A stretch of DNA of 64,000 nt, taken from contig CP036424.1 in assembly GCA_007745835.1 (NCBI GenBank), positions 1,883,001-1,947,000 on the forward strand, read 5' to 3'. This document shows positions 61,831 to 64,000 of this stretch, one piece after another (positions within the stretch are counted from its first letter, which is position 1; the number at the start of each line of letters is the position of its first letter). Below the pieces are notes generated by a model. The model made no database searches, was not told where the DNA came from, and saw only the letters and a list, made by a program, of their open reading frames with translations. This DNA comes from Planctomycetes bacterium MalM25. GTDB taxonomy: Bacteria; Planctomycetota; Planctomycetia; Pirellulales; Lacipirellulaceae. Made by a program: the position numbers and the translations under genes.

Positions 61831-62232
61831 ATGCAACGCATCGATGGCTTCACCGAACTGATCCCCCTCGCCCAGCGATCGGCCTGGGACGCCTTGGGCA
61901 CGCGTTTCCAGGGGGAGTACCTAACGCTGCGTGCCGAAGACCTTGTCGGCTTCGTGGTGGTTGTCGCCCTCTTGATCGGCGGCTTCTACCTGCTGCGTCT
62001 CCTGGCCAGTTGGCAAGAGCAGGGGCAGTCTCAGCACAGCCCGAGGCGGCTGATGGCCGAGCTGTGCGATGCACATGGACTCGGTTTTCGAGAGCGGCGT
62101 CTCTGTCGCCGGGTCGCCAAGGAACTGCAGCTCAAGCAGCCGGCCGAGCTGTTTGTCCGGACCGAGGCGCTGAAGCAGCTGGCCAAGAGCGATGCGGCCC
62201 TCGCGAAGCGCTTGCTCGGCCAACCGCAGTAA
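61831..62232 (+). CDS. Small single-helix membrane protein, unknown
   Basis: 133 residues: an amphipathic start, one transmembrane helix at about 36-59 (LVGFVVVVALLIGGFYLLRL), and a basic soluble tail (LMAELCDAHGLGFRERRLCR, ELQLKQPAELFVRTEALKQL) with a repeated alanine/lysine pattern. The tail resembles the C-terminal domain seen in planctomycete proteins of similar size, but I cannot name a family. Start codon follows the HEAT gene's stop by two bases (TAG-TC-ATG). Probably anchors or regulates the HEAT protein. Confidence 0.7.
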   Translation: MQRIDGFTELIPLAQRSAWDALGTRFQGEYLTLRAEDLVGFVVVVALLIGGFYLLRLLASWQEQGQSQHSPRRLMAELCDAHGLGFRERRLCRRVAKELQLKQPAELFVRTEALKQLAKSDAALAKRLLGQPQ

Positions 62233-62323
62233 TCGCAACCAAGCACTCCCAGTGCGTGGGGGGCGAGCCTACCGGTGAAATGCTGCTGACCGATCAGCCA
62301 CCGGCGGCTGGCGCCGTTCCGGC

Positions 62324-63682
62324 TTACGGGGTCCGGAAGCGGAAGCTGGTCGGCGCTCCGCCGGCCCCACCCGAGCGGGCCTGGCTGCTGCCGGTGAAGC
62401 GGAAGGTCGACTCGGCGGGGCGGTAGCCCATCCGATCGAGGAACTCCGGCAGCGTGATCGTCTCGACGCCCAGGTTGGCCGCCTCGGCGCTCATCGTCTG
62501 GAAGCCGTCGCGGTAGAGGGCCTTGCTCGGCTGGTCGGGCGAGTCGCCCAGCACCAGGTAGCGTGTTTGGACAGTCATTTCGCCGTCGATATCGCCGTCC
62601 TCTTCAAGCGACACGTCGACCACGCCGCCGTTGAGCGCGATCAGGTCCTTGGCCTGCTGCAGGTCGCTCTGGCCGTCGTTGTCCAGATCGACGAAGCCGG
62701 TCAGGCCAAAGCGGAGCTGCTTGCCGCGTTGCCAGACCTGGCTGTAGATGCGGTCGCCGGGGACGATCGGCTCGCGGGGGTTGTCGGAGGTGATCTTGAC
62801 CTCGGCGATGTGGTCGCCCAGCACGCGGACGACCTCGAGGCTGCCCTTCCGCTGCGCCTTGCCGGCGTCGTGAAGGGCGGAGTCGAACACGCTGAAGGTC
62901 ACCTGGCGGCGGAGCGCGTCCGCTTCGCCCAGGTCGATCCAGGCGGTCTGGGTCGCTTGGTTCACGTAGGTGACCTGGCCGTCGGCCACCTCGGAAGTCG
63001 GGTCGCCCACGCGGCGCTCAGCGAGCAGCGTGGCCCGTGAGCGGTCGCTCTTCACGAGCTGCTCCTGCGCCTCGTCGCGGGCGGCGATCGCCTCGGCGAG
63101 GCGCGTCTCGAACTCCTTCTCCTTACGGGCGATGGTCGCCGTCAGCGTCTTGCGGTTCTGGTCCAGGCGGTCGAGCTCGGCCTTGTACTTGGTCTGCTCC
63201 GAGGCGAGATCACGCTTCGCCTTGTCGGCCTCCGCCTTCTGCTCCTCGAACTGCTTGGTCCACTCGTCCTTCAGGGCGACCAACGCTCCCTCGAGCTGCT
63301 TGACCTGCTGCTTGGCGACGTTCTCTTGCTCCGCGATCTTCTTGTTCTCGGTGTACACGTAGTCGAGCGAGTTGCGGTAGCTCTTCTCGGCGTTGGACAT
63401 CGTGCCCATGAACAGGGCTTGGTCGCTCTTGTACTGAGTCTCCGCCTCTTCGAAGGTCGTGGCCGGATCGAGTCCGATCATGCTCATCAGCGCCTCGGCC
63501 TGCTGAACACGCTGGCGGGCGTTGTTGTCGGCGTCGCTCTTTTGCTTGGCGAGATCCTTCCCCCTAGCGTCCGCCTTCTTCCACTCGGAGTACGTAACGT
63601 AAGAAACGATGCTCATGATTCCGAAAAGGATCAACGCCGTGATGGCGAGAGCAAATGTTCCTTGGTCCTTGCTTGCGGCCAT
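62324..63682 (-). CDS. Long coiled-coil membrane protein, conserved hypothetical
   Basis: A 452-residue protein with one N-terminal membrane helix (ALAITALILFGIMSIVSYVT, about residues 11-30), a long coiled coil (about 32-215; rich in Lys, Glu, Gln and Ala, e.g. KQQVKQLEGALVALKDEW), then a beta-rich domain at about 225-345 (VTYVNQATQTAWIDLGEADA, VRVLGDHIAEVKITSDNP, VPGDRIYSQVWQRGKQLRF) that looks like an SH3/OB barrel. A low-complexity Gly/Ser tail ends it. The layout recalls MreC-like scaffold proteins, but MreC motifs are not evident. A good promoter lies about 260 bases upstream. Confidence 0.75.
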   Translation of the reverse strand: MAASKDQGTFALAITALILFGIMSIVSYVTYSEWKKADARGKDLAKQKSDADNNARQRVQQAEALMSMIGLDPATTFEEAETQYKSDQALFMGTMSNAEKSYRNSLDYVYTENKKIAEQENVAKQQVKQLEGALVALKDEWTKQFEEQKAEADKAKRDLASEQTKYKAELDRLDQNRKTLTATIARKEKEFETRLAEAIAARDEAQEQLVKSDRSRATLLAERRVGDPTSEVADGQVTYVNQATQTAWIDLGEADALRRQVTFSVFDSALHDAGKAQRKGSLEVVRVLGDHIAEVKITSDNPREPIVPGDRIYSQVWQRGKQLRFGLTGFVDLDNDGQSDLQQAKDLIALNGGVVDVSLEEDGDIDGEMTVQTRYLVLGDSPDQPSKALYRDGFQTMSAEAANLGVETITLPEFLDRMGYRPAESTFRFTGSSQARSGGAGGAPTSFRFRTP

Positions 63683-64000
63683 AGGGTTTCCTTCAGTCGC
63701 TTGGCTGGTGGGGGCGCTGGGCGGCCGCCACGGGTGGGAACGTCCCCGGGCAGGGGCGTAAGAGCGGGGCGACTGGGGTGACTAGGTGGAGTGGTGTGAG
63801 CGACAGCAGCAGTGTCGGCTCGTGGGACGCACGACGCAAGCAGCCGCCGGGGCGGTCCGCCGCGCTCGCGCCCCGCCAGCCGGGGGTGGAGCCTCTCCTC
63901 AGCCGTCGCTCGGTTCAGCGGCAGCCACGGAGCCTAAGTCGAAACTAGTTAGGGGATTAACGCGTGTCAACGAACGGGGTAGAGTCCCCCCCAGACGGCT
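63683..64000. other. Upstream region of the coiled-coil gene
   Basis: GC-rich leader without a recognisable gene; it includes the promoter at 63942-63970. It would give a 5' untranslated leader of about 250 bases, long enough for a regulatory structure, though none was identified. Confidence 0.5.
63942..63970 (-). promoter_or_regulatory. Sigma70-type promoter
   Basis: On the minus strand, TTGACA (63970-63965) is followed by 17 bases and then TAGTTT (63947-63942). A perfect -35 with ideal spacing and a fair -10 facing the coiled-coil gene at 63682 make this the best promoter match seen in the window. Confidence 0.5.

Noticed and set aside
1-64000. CRISPR array or rRNA operon
   Set aside because: No regularly spaced direct repeats and no rRNA-like stretches were seen.

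Overview
The window looks like a chromosomal segment of a planctomycete, probably of the Pirellulales / Lacipirellulaceae type. Evidence is the high GC content, several secreted proteins that combine type I dockerin-like calcium loops (D-x-D-G-x-x-D-A-A-D-Y-T-x-W-R-D) with C-terminal PEP-CTERM anchors, a PSCyt1/DUF1549/DUF1553 protein next to a DUF1501 protein, a DUF1559 pseudopilin, several sulfatases, and Cys-rich outer-membrane porins. The taxonomic call is inference from protein families; no rRNA gene is present.

Region 1 (1-23991) reads as an integrated genomic island. A tyrosine recombinase with a GTG start leaves the left edge on the minus strand. It follows a small excisionase-like HTH gene that overlaps, by ATGA, a frameshifted prim-pol/DUF3987 replication gene. 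At 23934-23991 lies the 3' part of a serine tRNA (anticodon CGA) with no 5' part, as expected for the distal attachment site of an element inserted in tRNA-Ser. The cargo is a DUF1254/DUF1214 - sulfatase - DUF1254/DUF1214 - secreted beta-propeller cluster, a second sulfatase, four outer-membrane proteins and one unknown 403-residue protein. It is damaged: an IS5-type element with an internal amber codon has truncated two cargo genes, a frameshifted IS630 copy sits beside the sulfatases, and an IS4-type fragment lies near the right end.

Region 2 (24000-33000) resumes what looks like chromosomal backbone. It has three genes of non-phosphorylating L-fuconate catabolism (dehydratase, SDR dehydrogenase, FAH-family hydrolase), then a scar holding the ends of a GH97-like and a DUF4956 gene, then a PfkB sugar kinase. 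An operon-like run of DUF1559 pseudopilin, dockerin/PEP-CTERM protein and di-haem cytochrome c peroxidase follows.

Region 3 (33000-51300) is a polysaccharide-degradation locus. It has two PEP-CTERM proteins, a minus-strand run of GH86-like glycosidase, PSCyt1/DUF1549/LamG/DUF1553 protein, DUF1501 protein and an atypical GH2 protein, and a divergent plus-strand pair of canonical GH2 beta-galactosidase and sulfatase. A sulfated galactan such as agar or porphyran is a reasonable guess for the substrate, and the L-fuconate genes could handle a 6-deoxy- or L-galactose-derived acid.

Region 4 (51250-64000) is mostly housekeeping or envelope genes: a LapA-like protein, AIM24, a DUF4239 membrane protein, a zinc-ribbon membrane protein, a sorbosone-dehydrogenase-like dockerin/PEP-CTERM protein, a pseudopilin, a CNNM/CBS protein, an ecotin-type protease inhibitor, a TatD-family hydrolase, a HEAT-repeat protein with a small membrane partner, and a long coiled-coil membrane protein.
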